This document shows, one piece after another, positions 1 through 5,587 of a stretch of DNA of 14,928 bases. The translations under genes and the position numbers were made by a program. The notes beneath the pieces are model-generated. The model had not been told where the DNA came from. It searched no databases and saw only the letters and a list, made by a program, of their open reading frames with translations. Source of the DNA: CAYSVN01 sp964434585 (GTDB lineage: Bacteria; Patescibacteriota; Gracilibacteria; Peribacterales; Peribacteraceae); contig CAYSVN010000027.1 in assembly GCA_964434585.1 (NCBI GenBank), forward strand, positions 1-14,928, in the 5' to 3' direction. Every line of letters begins with the position of its first letter. The stretch's first letter is position 1.

Positions 1-110
1 TTTTTTTTATAAATATGGAGCATTATTTTTGGCTCACTAAAATCAGTCCTTATAATATATGCGCTAACGGTTTGGTCGTGTTGGCCGGGTTCTGTATGAA
101 TATGGGGCAT
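1..110 (-). CDS. NUDIX hydrolase, N-terminal fragment (runs off window start)
   Basis: Reading the minus strand from the ATG at 108-110 gives 36 codons that stay open to the window edge. The protein begins MPHIHTEPGQHDQT, then VSAYIIRTD, then a lysine-rich end after LHIY. The His-rich start, the GQHD motif, the VSAYI-R strand and the LH-Y-KK segment match, from memory, the N-terminus of a NUDIX hydrolase group common in small environmental genomes. In that group the Nudix box (GX5EX7REUXEEXGU) follows after about 20 more residues; it would lie outside this window, so the catalytic motif cannot be seen. Enzymes of this kind hydrolyse nucleoside diphosphate derivatives in the cytoplasm; the substrate here is unknown. 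The start is supported by a -10-like TATAGT seven bases upstream. The gene is divergent from the gene at 181. Family is moderately sure, start fairly sure. Confidence 0.68.
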   Translation of the reverse strand, partial: MPHIHTEPGQHDQTVSAYIIRTDFSEPKIMLHIYKK

Positions 111-117
111 TGGGTTT

Positions 118-123
118 ACTATA
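118..123 (-). promoter_or_regulatory. -10 box for the NUDIX gene, leaderless spacing
   Basis: On the minus strand TATAGT occupies 118-123 and is separated by seven bases (111-117) from the ATG at 108-110. Transcription would start at or next to the A of the ATG. No convincing -35 element and no Shine-Dalgarno sequence are visible. Confidence 0.5.
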
Positions 124-168
124 ACATTAATAAGCTTAGGTGGGATATTTTATTGTGTAGTTTTTTGT

Positions 169-174
169 TATACT
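169..174 (+). promoter_or_regulatory. -10 box for the 181-585 gene, leaderless spacing
   Basis: TATACT at 169-174 is followed by six bases (TTAAAT) and then the ATG at 181. If the last base of the hexamer is -7, transcription starts exactly on the A of ATG. No -35 hexamer at the right distance is convincing. Confidence 0.6.
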
Positions 175-180
175 TTAAAT

Positions 181-585
181 ATGCGAAAATTTTTATTGTT
201 TACATTACTGGTTTTAATTTTAATATGTAGCTTTCTTGTTTGGAACCAAGATAAAAGAACCGCTAAATTAGAAAATGATATTATTAGCAACAAGCGACCT
301 CCTATACAGTATGATGTATGTCCAGATGATCTTATAAAAGCTTTTGAAAACAGAAGTATTGTTTCCTTAAGAAAAGTTTATAAATTTAAAAGTTGGGGTA
401 GTACTTACTACTACATTATTCCTGATGGCAATGATGTGTATTACACAATTTATGATAGTAATTGTCAAAGTGTTTGTGCGCCTAATGGTGGGTTTGATGG
501 TAATGGTGACGGTAAGTGTTCGCGTGCTTTAAAAAATGATTTAAAAGACTTAGAACTTATATGGGAAGATTCCAAAACTAAATAA
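181..585 (+). CDS. small membrane-anchored or secreted protein, possibly DUF6970-like
   Basis: This gene encodes 134 residues. Residues 4-21 form a hydrophobic helix after a basic start (MRK), fitting a signal peptide or N-terminal anchor. Cys16 lies in it, but the surrounding LILIC-S is not a proper lipobox. The rest is polar, with Cys47, Cys95, Cys99 and Cys113. The C-terminal part runs through VYKFKSWGSTYYYI, then a strand-rich stretch, then CQSVCAPNGGFDGNGDGKC. The CAP-GG-G-GDGKC pattern resembles small secreted proteins annotated as DUF6970, mostly known from Bacteroidota; this is from memory and unverified. Function of that family is unknown. Disulfides outside the membrane are plausible. 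The start is set by the -10 box six bases upstream. The gene ends eight bases into the convergent hydrolase remnant. Confidence 0.72.
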   Translation: MRKFLLFTLLVLILICSFLVWNQDKRTAKLENDIISNKRPPIQYDVCPDDLIKAFENRSIVSLRKVYKFKSWGSTYYYIIPDGNDVYYTIYDSNCQSVCAPNGGFDGNGDGKCSRALKNDLKDLELIWEDSKTK

Positions 586-772
586 TTTTATTGATTAATT
601 CTGGGAGCTTTTCTGTTTGCATATCGCTAATTGTGTAATGGCCATAGGTAGGAATGTTAATAATTTCTCCTCCTAAAGCTTTATGGTAAATGTCTAAACT
701 CATTTTACCTTCGGGCTCTTCGTTATTGGAAGTAAAAATATAATGTTTGGAATTCTTCCTTTTATAGTTGGA
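578..772 (-). pseudogene. C-terminal remnant of an RBBP9-like alpha/beta hydrolase
   Basis: The minus strand from 772 to 581 is an open stretch of 64 codons ending in TAG (578-580). It follows an in-frame TGA (773-775) with no start codon near its beginning; the only internal ATG is at 701-703. The translation contains KHYIFTSNNEEPEG, then a helix with YHKALGGE, then IINIPTYGHYT and the ending KLPELINKII. This is the ending expected of the RBBP9/YdeN-type serine hydrolase fold: a strand before the acidic catalytic residue, a helix ending in lGGe, a strand, a GH motif carrying the catalytic His, and an LPEL helix. The upstream half with the nucleophile Ser is absent; the sequence beyond it is AT-rich and then the neighbouring gene. 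I infer a truncated, dead gene. A short 41-residue product from 703 is possible but would lack the nucleophile. Confidence 0.6.
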
Positions 773-798
773 TCAATATAAAATTATAAAAACTTATA

Positions 799-1233
799 TT
801 ATTTATCTATTTTTTTTATTATTAACTCTTCAGGATGACCATCCATACGGTAGTGTTGGTTGTTACGTGTTAAAACCGTGTAGTAATGTAAGCGCAGTGG
901 CCCACTTTGTTCTAAATAAATATCTGATTCAAATCCCCTTTTCGCACTTTCGATACATATTTCTCTTGCAATTCCTCCACAGCGAGCTTCACCATCTCTG
1001 TTATCAAAATCACCAATAATAAATTCTAAACCGCCACCATATTCTTTAATTTCTCCTACTACCGCTTTTTTAATTTCTATTAAATCTTTATCGATAGAGC
1101 TCGTTGCTAGTGTTGGTTTTATTTCCTTTGTTTGATGTTTGATTGCTTGAAGTTGAATATAATGTGAGCCACCAATTGTACTAGCTCCAATTAATGTTGC
1201 AGCGCCTGCTAGTTGTAATAGCTTTTTTTTCAT
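799..1233 (-). CDS. small exported protein with possible transglutaminase-like Cys-His-Asp triad
   Basis: This gene encodes 144 residues. The start MKKKLLQLAG plus a hydrophobic stretch to about residue 22 looks like a Sec signal peptide with no lipobox. Residues 30-60 are a polar linker. The C-terminal half has RCGGIAREIC (Cys85, Cys93) opening a helix, then AKRGF and a strand, then LRLHYYTVL (His116), then HYRMDG (Asp131). A Cys at the start of a helix, followed by His then Asp on consecutive strands, is the order of the transglutaminase/papain-like fold, and the spacing is reasonable for a minimal version. The fold assignment is inference; no family was recognised with certainty. If correct, it would be a periplasmic or surface cysteine peptidase or amidase. 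It lies upstream of the hydrolase remnant on the same strand and is divergent from ftsH. Confidence 0.68.
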   Translation of the reverse strand: MKKKLLQLAGAATLIGASTIGGSHYIQLQAIKHQTKEIKPTLATSSIDKDLIEIKKAVVGEIKEYGGGLEFIIGDFDNRDGEARCGGIAREICIESAKRGFESDIYLEQSGPLRLHYYTVLTRNNQHYRMDGHPEELIIKKIDK

Positions 1234-1241
1234 AAGATTAT

Positions 1242-1271
1242 AATGTATCGAATGTTAGGAGTGTTTTGCAA
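1242..1271 (-). promoter_or_regulatory. promoter of the 799-1233 gene
   Basis: On the minus strand TTGCAA (1266-1271) and TACATT (1242-1247) are 18 bases apart, and TACATT lies eight bases before the ATG at 1231-1233. A perfect TATAAT (1237-1242) overlaps it but sits only three bases from the ATG, too close to give a leader that includes the start. TACATT therefore fits better. No Shine-Dalgarno sequence is seen. Confidence 0.45.
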
Positions 1272-1293
1272 GTTTTTTTTATTATTAGATTGC

Positions 1294-1322
1294 TTTCCAT
1301 TCTTTAAAAGAATCGTTACACT
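1294..1322 (+). promoter_or_regulatory. ftsH promoter
   Basis: TACACT at 1317-1322 lies nine bases before the ATG at 1332. A weak -35-like TTTCCA (1294-1299) sits 17 bases upstream of it. The expected transcript start falls within about three bases of the ATG, so the mRNA is leaderless or nearly so. Confidence 0.45.
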
Positions 1323-1331
1323 AGGGCCTCT

Positions 1332-3197
1332 ATGTCACCTACTAAAAAACCACAAAACACTCGTCAGCAATGGATGATTACCATCCTGCTTTTTTTACTA
1401 CTTATTGGAATTGCCATTTTTAATTTAGATGGATTTAATTTAACAGAAGATGCCAAACTTCTTAAAGATGCTGAGGAGGTACCCCTTAGTGAAATTACTG
1501 CACAATATAATAAGGGAACGTTAAAAGAAATTGTTGTGAAGGATAATGAAATTATTGCTAAAACTAGTAGTGGAGACGTGCTGACAAGTTATAAATCGAC
1601 ATTTGATACTATTTCGGAGCTTGGGTGGAACGATCCACGTAATGTTACAACGGTTAAGGTGGAAAATTTGGAAACACAAAATCTTATAACGGGTATGATT
1701 CCAGATATTCTGTTTTTTATGCTTATTATTGGTGGGCTGCTTTGGTTGTTTAGAGGTGTTTCTAAAAGCCAGAATAACGCACTTAGCTTTGGTAAATCTA
1801 AGGCAAAAACTACTGACCCACGTAAAGTTACAACACGGTTTAAAGATGTAGCGGGTGCAGATGAAGCTAAAGAAGACTTAGAAGAAGTAGTAGACTTCCT
1901 TAAAAATCCAAAACGTTACCAAGATATTGGAGCTAAAATTCCAAAAGGAGTATTAATGGTTGGTGCACCAGGTACTGGTAAAACATTAATGGCTCGAGCT
2001 GTAGCTGGTGAGGCTAAGGTACCTTTCTTTAGCATTGCAGGTTCGGAGTTTGTAGAAATGTTTGTAGGAGTAGGTGCTAGCCGTGTACGTGATTTGTTTG
2101 CAAAAGCAAAGCGTAACTCGCCGTGTATTATTTTTATTGATGAAATTGATGCCGTTGGTCGCCAACGTGGTGGTGCTGGTTTTGGCGGTGGACACGATGA
2201 ACGCGAACAAACCCTTAACCAAATTCTTACCGAGATGGATGGTTTTGAACAAGGTACAAATGTGATTGTTATTGCAGCTACAAACAGGCCAGATGTTTTA
2301 GATAAAGCACTACTGCGACCAGGACGTTTTGACCGACGTGTGTTTATAGACCGCCCAGATTTAGCAGCCCGCGAAAAAGTATTAGAGGTACACATGCGTA
2401 ATAAAAAAATGGGTAAGAATATCGACCTACACACTGCTGCTAAGCAAACCATTGGTATGACGGGTGCAGATTTAGAAAATGTAATGAATGAAGCAGCGTT
2501 ACTTGCAGCCAGGCAACATAAAAAAACAATTTCCCAAAGTGATATTATTGAGAGTATTGAAAAAGTAACCGTTGGTGCAGCTAAAAAATCACGTACGATT
2601 AATGAGAAAGAAAAACTAATTACCGCGTACCACGAAATGGGACATGCCATTGTTGGTTACTTAAGCCCAGAGAGTGATGATTTACATAAAATTTCGATTG
2701 TGTCTCGTGGTTCTGCTTTGGGTGTTACTTGGTTCTTGCCAAGCGAAGACCAATTTACAACCAGTAAAGAAAAATTCTTAGACCAAATTTGTGGACTGCT
2801 GGGTGGACGCGCAGCAGAAGAAATTATGTTTAAACAAATTACGACGGGTGCTAGTAATGATATTGAAAAAGCGACAAAAATTGCCCGTAATATGGCTATG
2901 AAATATGGAATGGGTGGTAAAGACCTAGGGATGATGGCCTACGGAGAAAAAGAAGGTTCAATGTTCCTTGGTACGGATCCATCTATGAATAAAAATTATA
3001 GCGAGGAGCAACAAAAAACTATTGATGAGTTTGTACGCACTACCATTGATACTCAATATAAAAAAGCATTGGCTCACCTTAAAAAACATAAGAAAAAACT
3101 GGTTGAACTTACTGAGCAACTGTTGGCAGATGAAACAATGTCTCGTGAAGAATTTATAGAAATGTTTAACAGGAAGAAGACTGTTAAAAAGAAGTAG
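1332..3197 (+). CDS. ftsH: ATP-dependent zinc metalloprotease FtsH
   Basis: This encodes a 621-residue membrane-anchored AAA+ protease, full length for the family. It forms a hexamer that extracts and degrades misfolded membrane proteins and some cytoplasmic regulators. In order: a short basic N-terminus; transmembrane helix 1 (about 14-31); an extracytoplasmic domain (32-122); transmembrane helix 2 (about 123-140); an AAA+ module with Walker A GAPGTGKT (211-218), the FVG pore loop (244-246), Walker B IIFIDE (266-271) and the second region of homology with ATNRPD and the arginine fingers in RPGRFDRR (316-336). The M41 protease domain has the zinc motif HEMGH (434-438) and the third zinc ligand Asp510 in TTGASND. 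All key residues are present, so it should be active. The tail is lysine-rich (KKTVKKK). The start is supported by the -10 box nine bases upstream. It is a single-gene unit, convergent with the next gene. Confidence 0.98.
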   Translation: MSPTKKPQNTRQQWMITILLFLLLIGIAIFNLDGFNLTEDAKLLKDAEEVPLSEITAQYNKGTLKEIVVKDNEIIAKTSSGDVLTSYKSTFDTISELGWNDPRNVTTVKVENLETQNLITGMIPDILFFMLIIGGLLWLFRGVSKSQNNALSFGKSKAKTTDPRKVTTRFKDVAGADEAKEDLEEVVDFLKNPKRYQDIGAKIPKGVLMVGAPGTGKTLMARAVAGEAKVPFFSIAGSEFVEMFVGVGASRVRDLFAKAKRNSPCIIFIDEIDAVGRQRGGAGFGGGHDEREQTLNQILTEMDGFEQGTNVIVIAATNRPDVLDKALLRPGRFDRRVFIDRPDLAAREKVLEVHMRNKKMGKNIDLHTAAKQTIGMTGADLENVMNEAALLAARQHKKTISQSDIIESIEKVTVGAAKKSRTINEKEKLITAYHEMGHAIVGYLSPESDDLHKISIVSRGSALGVTWFLPSEDQFTTSKEKFLDQICGLLGGRAAEEIMFKQITTGASNDIEKATKIARNMAMKYGMGGKDLGMMAYGEKEGSMFLGTDPSMNKNYSEEQQKTIDEFVRTTIDTQYKKALAHLKKHKKKLVELTEQLLADETMSREEFIEMFNRKKTVKKK

Positions 3198-3222
3198 ATT
3201 AGTAGTATTTGCACTTCTTTTT
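3186..3222. terminator. bidirectional terminator between ftsH and the 3221-3601 gene
   Basis: A perfect 10-bp inverted repeat, AAAAAGAAGT (3186-3195) and ACTTCTTTTT (3213-3222), flanks a 17-base loop. Both arms end in T-runs when read outward, so it can terminate transcription from both sides. It overlaps the last codons of ftsH and the stop codon of the opposing gene. The stem is AT-rich and the loop long, so strength is uncertain. Confidence 0.55.
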
Positions 3223-3601
3223 ATTCAACAGGTATTGCTAGCTTTACTCGTTCAAACCAATGTTTATAAGCTGCCCACATATGTAGATTTTGTGATACAT
3301 GTGATTCTACATTTGAATTACTTACGTTGTTTGAATGTAGTAAACTTCTTAAGGCTTCTCCAAAATCATGCATACCGTCTCCTATCACAAAATGAATGTT
3401 GCCATTAATATGTTCAGCAATTTCTGATTGAAGTTTTTGTAATTTATTAATCCTACCTGAAACTTCTTCAAAAGCGCCGTCCTGTTCCATTAAAGCTTTG
3501 CGAAGTGTAGGAATAGATAGTGCATCTTTTGCATCTTCTAATTGCTTGCGAACAAAGTCATGGCTTTCTGCCGGAATGTTAATTTTTGGTTTTTCTGACA
3601 T
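3221..3601 (-). CDS. hypothetical cytoplasmic protein, 126 residues
   Basis: I do not recognise this protein. Starting at the ATG at 3599-3601 it has 126 residues with no signal peptide or membrane segment. The first two thirds look helical and charged, with a coiled-coil-like stretch around GRINKLQKLQSEIAEHI. A small motif FVIGDGMHDFGEALRSLL follows, and the end has MWAAYKHWFERVK. A longer frame begins at 3616 (MYNKRM...), but that ATG lies inside the TATAAT box, so the downstream start is preferred. The promoter is the most consensus-like in the window, suggesting steady expression. It is divergent from gatC and convergent with ftsH, so its context gives no functional hint. Confidence 0.7.
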   Translation of the reverse strand: MSEKPKINIPAESHDFVRKQLEDAKDALSIPTLRKALMEQDGAFEEVSGRINKLQKLQSEIAEHINGNIHFVIGDGMHDFGEALRSLLHSNNVSNSNVESHVSQNLHMWAAYKHWFERVKLAIPVE

Positions 3602-3607
3602 CCTTTT

Positions 3608-3636
3608 ATTATACACTTATTTACGTATTTATTCAA
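3608..3636 (-). promoter_or_regulatory. promoter of the 3221-3601 gene; decides its start
   Basis: On the minus strand TTGAAT (3631-3636), a 17-base spacer, TATAAT (3608-3613) and six bases (AAAAGG) lead to the ATG at 3599-3601. This is close to the sigma-70 consensus and puts the transcript start on the ATG. The in-frame ATG at 3614-3616 lies next to the -10 box, upstream of the transcript start, and so cannot be used. Confidence 0.7.
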
Positions 3637-3673
3637 TTTTTCATTACCTTACCTTATTTATCTTGTTTTGTTA

Positions 3674-3702
3674 TTGTCTAATTATCAATAAAAAATTACA
3701 CT
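3674..3702 (+). promoter_or_regulatory. gatC promoter
   Basis: TTGTCT (3674-3679), a 17-base spacer, TACACT (3697-3702) and six bases (ATCAAC) lead to the ATG at 3709. The transcript start coincides with the start codon. The promoter is divergent from that of the 3221-3601 gene within a 107-base gap. Confidence 0.65.
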
Positions 3703-3708
3703 ATCAAC

Positions 3709-4005
3709 ATGTCTAAAATTACTCGTGACAATGTGGCCCATATTGCAAAGCTTGCACGTTTAGAATTAAATGATGCAAAGTTAGACCAGTTTACGAAAGA
3801 ATTTGGTGATATTTTAGCGTTTATTGATGTACTGCAAGAGGTAGATACTACAGGTGTAGAGCCTCTTAAAAATGTAACAGGTCTTAAAAATATGTGGCGT
3901 GATGATGAAGTTCGATTAAGTGATAGTACGAAAGAAGAACTACTTGGAACTTCTGGTTTACCAATTGTTCAAGACCAAATTCAAACTCCATCTGCTATTG
4001 GTTAG
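3709..4005 (+). CDS. gatC: Asp-tRNA(Asn)/Glu-tRNA(Gln) amidotransferase subunit C
   Basis: GatC is the small subunit of the GatCAB amidotransferase. It wraps around the GatA-GatB interface and stabilises GatA while misacylated Glu-tRNA(Gln) or Asp-tRNA(Asn) is converted to the correct aminoacyl-tRNA. The 98 residues are the usual length. The family signature is clear: VAHIAKLARLEL near the N-terminus, a helix with FGDILAFIDVLQEVDTTGVEPL, and the extended WRDDEV segment followed by the C-terminal tail. It is upstream of gatA on the same strand, but the 111-base gap contains a palindrome and a separate gatA promoter, so the two are probably not translationally coupled. gatB is not in the window. 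Confidence 0.95.
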   Translation: MSKITRDNVAHIAKLARLELNDAKLDQFTKEFGDILAFIDVLQEVDTTGVEPLKNVTGLKNMWRDDEVRLSDSTKEELLGTSGLPIVQDQIQTPSAIG

Positions 4006-4081
4006 GGTTTAGTGATTAGTAATTAGGGATTAGTCTTAACAACTAAAAAAGACTAATCTCTATACACTAACACCTAAACCC
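4005..4081. repeat. 77-bp imperfect palindrome between gatC and gatA
   Basis: The gap holds two 33-base arms (4005-4037 and 4049-4081) around an 11-base loop. I count 26 of 33 positions paired. The inner 10 bp (GATTAGTCTT with AAGACTAATC, 4028-4037 and 4049-4058) and the outer 8 bp (GGGTTTAG with CTAAACCC, 4005-4012 and 4074-4081) are perfect. The left arm contains short TTAG-type direct repeats. There is no clean T-run after the hairpin. It could act as a gatC terminator, or be a copy of a dispersed palindromic element (MITE or REP-like). It begins on the last base of the gatC stop codon and ends directly before the gatA -35 box. Confidence 0.7.
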
Positions 4082-4109
4082 TTGTTCTCTTACAGTAACA
4101 GCTTATACT
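4082..4109 (+). promoter_or_regulatory. gatA promoter
   Basis: TTGTTC (4082-4087), a 16-base spacer, TATACT (4104-4109) and seven bases (ATATTAA) lead to the ATG at 4117. This again gives a leaderless transcript. It lets gatA be transcribed independently of gatC. Confidence 0.62.
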
Positions 4110-4116
4110 ATATTAA

Positions 4117-5568
4117 ATGTCTCTCTCCGAATTAACCATTACACAGGCACATACCCAACTAAAAGCAAAAACAATTACATGTCGTGAGCTTGTAGATGCT
4201 TGTATTGATACTATTGAAGCTAAAAATGATGAGTTAAACGCAGTGGTTCATCCAGAGTTTGCATTAGCACGTGCAGCGGCAGATGACATAGATGCCAAAG
4301 GTGAATTTAACCACTTACTAACTGGCATTCCGTACTTAACAAAGGATAACTTTTGTGAAAAAAATCGTTTAAGTACAGCTGCAAGTAATATGTTACGCAA
4401 AAAAGACTACAAACCACCGTACGATAGCACAAGTAATAAGCGACTTAATGACTTAGGTGCAATTTCTTTAGGTAAAGTTAATACTGATGAGCTTACGATG
4501 GGTGCAAGTACAGAAACTTCTTGTTATGAGGTTACGCGTAACCCTCACAACACTGAGTGTGTAGCTGGTGGTTCTTCTGGTGGTTCTGCTGCTGCAGTTG
4601 CTGCAAATATGTGTTTATTTGCACTTGGTACTGATACCGGTGGTTCTATCCGTTTACCAGCTAGTTTTTGTGGTGTAGTTGGTTTGCGTACAACGTATGG
4701 CCGTACTAGCCGTTATGGTGTTATGAGTATGGCTAGCAGTCTAGATACTATTGGGCCACTTTGTAAAAATGTTGAAGACACCGCTATTGTGCTTGAAGCG
4801 TTAAGTGGACAAGATTCATTTGATGGTACCACCGCTGATGAACCTGTTCCTAGTTACTTTAGCGATTTAAAGCAGGATGTAAGCGGTTTAACAATTGGGG
4901 TGCCAACAGAATATTTTACTGAAGGTATACAGCCAGAAGTAGAACAAGCTGTGCGTGATGCTATTGAAAAATTTAAAGCAGCTGGCGCAACCATAAAATC
5001 TATTTCGCTACCACATACAAAGTATGCTATTCAAACTTACTACATAATTTCTCCGTGTGAGGTAAGTTCAAATATGGCCCGTTATGATGGTGTTCGGTTT
5101 GGACATCACCCACCCTTCGACTCCGCTCAGGGTGACAAGCCTAGTTTAGTAGATCACTATGTGCAGTCGCGTAGTGAGGGGTTTGGAGAAGAGGTACAGC
5201 GTCGTATTATGATTGGTACATATGCTTTAAGTGCAGGTTATTATGATGCTTACTACCGCCAGGCCTTAAAAGTACGTGCGATATTAAAACAAGAGTTTGA
5301 TGAAGCCTTTAAAGAAGTAGATGTTATTATGTCCCCTGTTTCACCTACAACATCGTTTAACGTAGGTGCACATGCTGGTGACCCGGTTGCAATGTATTTA
5401 GAGGATGTGTTTTTAACACCACAACCCATGGCAGGAATTCCATGTATTAGTGTGCCATGTGGTACAGATAATAATGGGTTGCCTATTGGCCTGCAGATTG
5501 CTGGTCCACAATGGGGCGAGCAGCAAGTGTTAAATGTTGCAAAAACTTGGGAGGAATTATTAGATTAG
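4117..5568 (+). CDS. gatA: Asp-tRNA(Asn)/Glu-tRNA(Gln) amidotransferase subunit A
   Basis: GatA is the glutaminase subunit of GatCAB: it releases ammonia from glutamine, which is channelled to GatB for amidation of the mischarged tRNA. The protein has 483 residues, the normal length. It belongs to the amidase-signature family, with the Ser-cisSer-Lys triad visible: Lys76 in GIPYLTKDN, cis-Ser153 in GGSSGGSAA, and nucleophile Ser177 in GTDTGGSIRLP. Other family blocks are present, such as SSNMARYDGVRFG, RRIMIGTYALSAGYYDAYY and PQPMAGIPCISVPCG. Residues 332-341 (PPFDSAQGDK) are an extra sequence encoded by a palindromic repeat in the loop after the DGVRFG block. The reading frame is intact around it, so the enzyme should be functional. 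The start is fixed by the -10 box seven bases upstream. Confidence 0.97.
   Translation: MSLSELTITQAHTQLKAKTITCRELVDACIDTIEAKNDELNAVVHPEFALARAAADDIDAKGEFNHLLTGIPYLTKDNFCEKNRLSTAASNMLRKKDYKPPYDSTSNKRLNDLGAISLGKVNTDELTMGASTETSCYEVTRNPHNTECVAGGSSGGSAAAVAANMCLFALGTDTGGSIRLPASFCGVVGLRTTYGRTSRYGVMSMASSLDTIGPLCKNVEDTAIVLEALSGQDSFDGTTADEPVPSYFSDLKQDVSGLTIGVPTEYFTEGIQPEVEQAVRDAIEKFKAAGATIKSISLPHTKYAIQTYYIISPCEVSSNMARYDGVRFGHHPPFDSAQGDKPSLVDHYVQSRSEGFGEEVQRRIMIGTYALSAGYYDAYYRQALKVRAILKQEFDEAFKEVDVIMSPVSPTTSFNVGAHAGDPVAMYLEDVFLTPQPMAGIPCISVPCGTDNNGLPIGLQIAGPQWGEQQVLNVAKTWEELLD
5111..5140 (+). repeat. short palindromic repeat inserted in frame in gatA
   Basis: The segment has stem CACCCT (5111-5116) and AGGGTG (5129-5134) around the loop TCGACTCCGCTC, followed by ACAAGC. 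It is far more GC-rich than the surrounding gene and reads FDSAQGD in the gatA frame. It closely resembles the dispersed CCCTTCGACTCCGCTCAGGG element found in many copies in several environmental bacterial genomes; this is from memory. Only one copy is in the window. Confidence 0.72.
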
Positions 5569-5587
5569 TATAATTTTAATCTTTTTT
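5562..5587 (+). terminator. weak terminator after gatA
   Basis: AGATTA (5562-5567) pairs with TAATCT (5577-5582) across a nine-base loop and is followed by a run of T. It overlaps the gatA stop codon and the stop codon of the opposing giant gene. The stem is short and AT-rich, so this is tentative. Confidence 0.4.

Noticed and set aside
15..230. 71-codon plus-strand frame at the left edge
   Set aside because: It overlaps the better-supported NUDIX start on the minus strand and runs into the 181-585 gene in another frame. It has no promoter of the kind seen for the other genes.
773..775. TGA before the hydrolase remnant as a sequencing error hiding an intact gene
   Set aside because: Only seven codons upstream of it in the same frame there is another stop (TAA at 794-796), and no hydrolase-like sequence continues in either neighbouring frame.
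1323..1326. AGGG before ftsH as a Shine-Dalgarno site
   Set aside because: It immediately follows the -10 hexamer and would lie upstream of the transcript start.
1916..2650. 244-codon minus-strand frame inside ftsH
   Set aside because: It is antisense to the most conserved part of FtsH. Its Ser/Arg/Pro-rich composition is typical of a reverse-frame shadow.
3602..3616. Upstream start MYNKR for the 3221-3601 gene
   Set aside because: This ATG abuts the TATAAT box and lies upstream of the predicted transcript start, so it could not be in the mRNA from that promoter.
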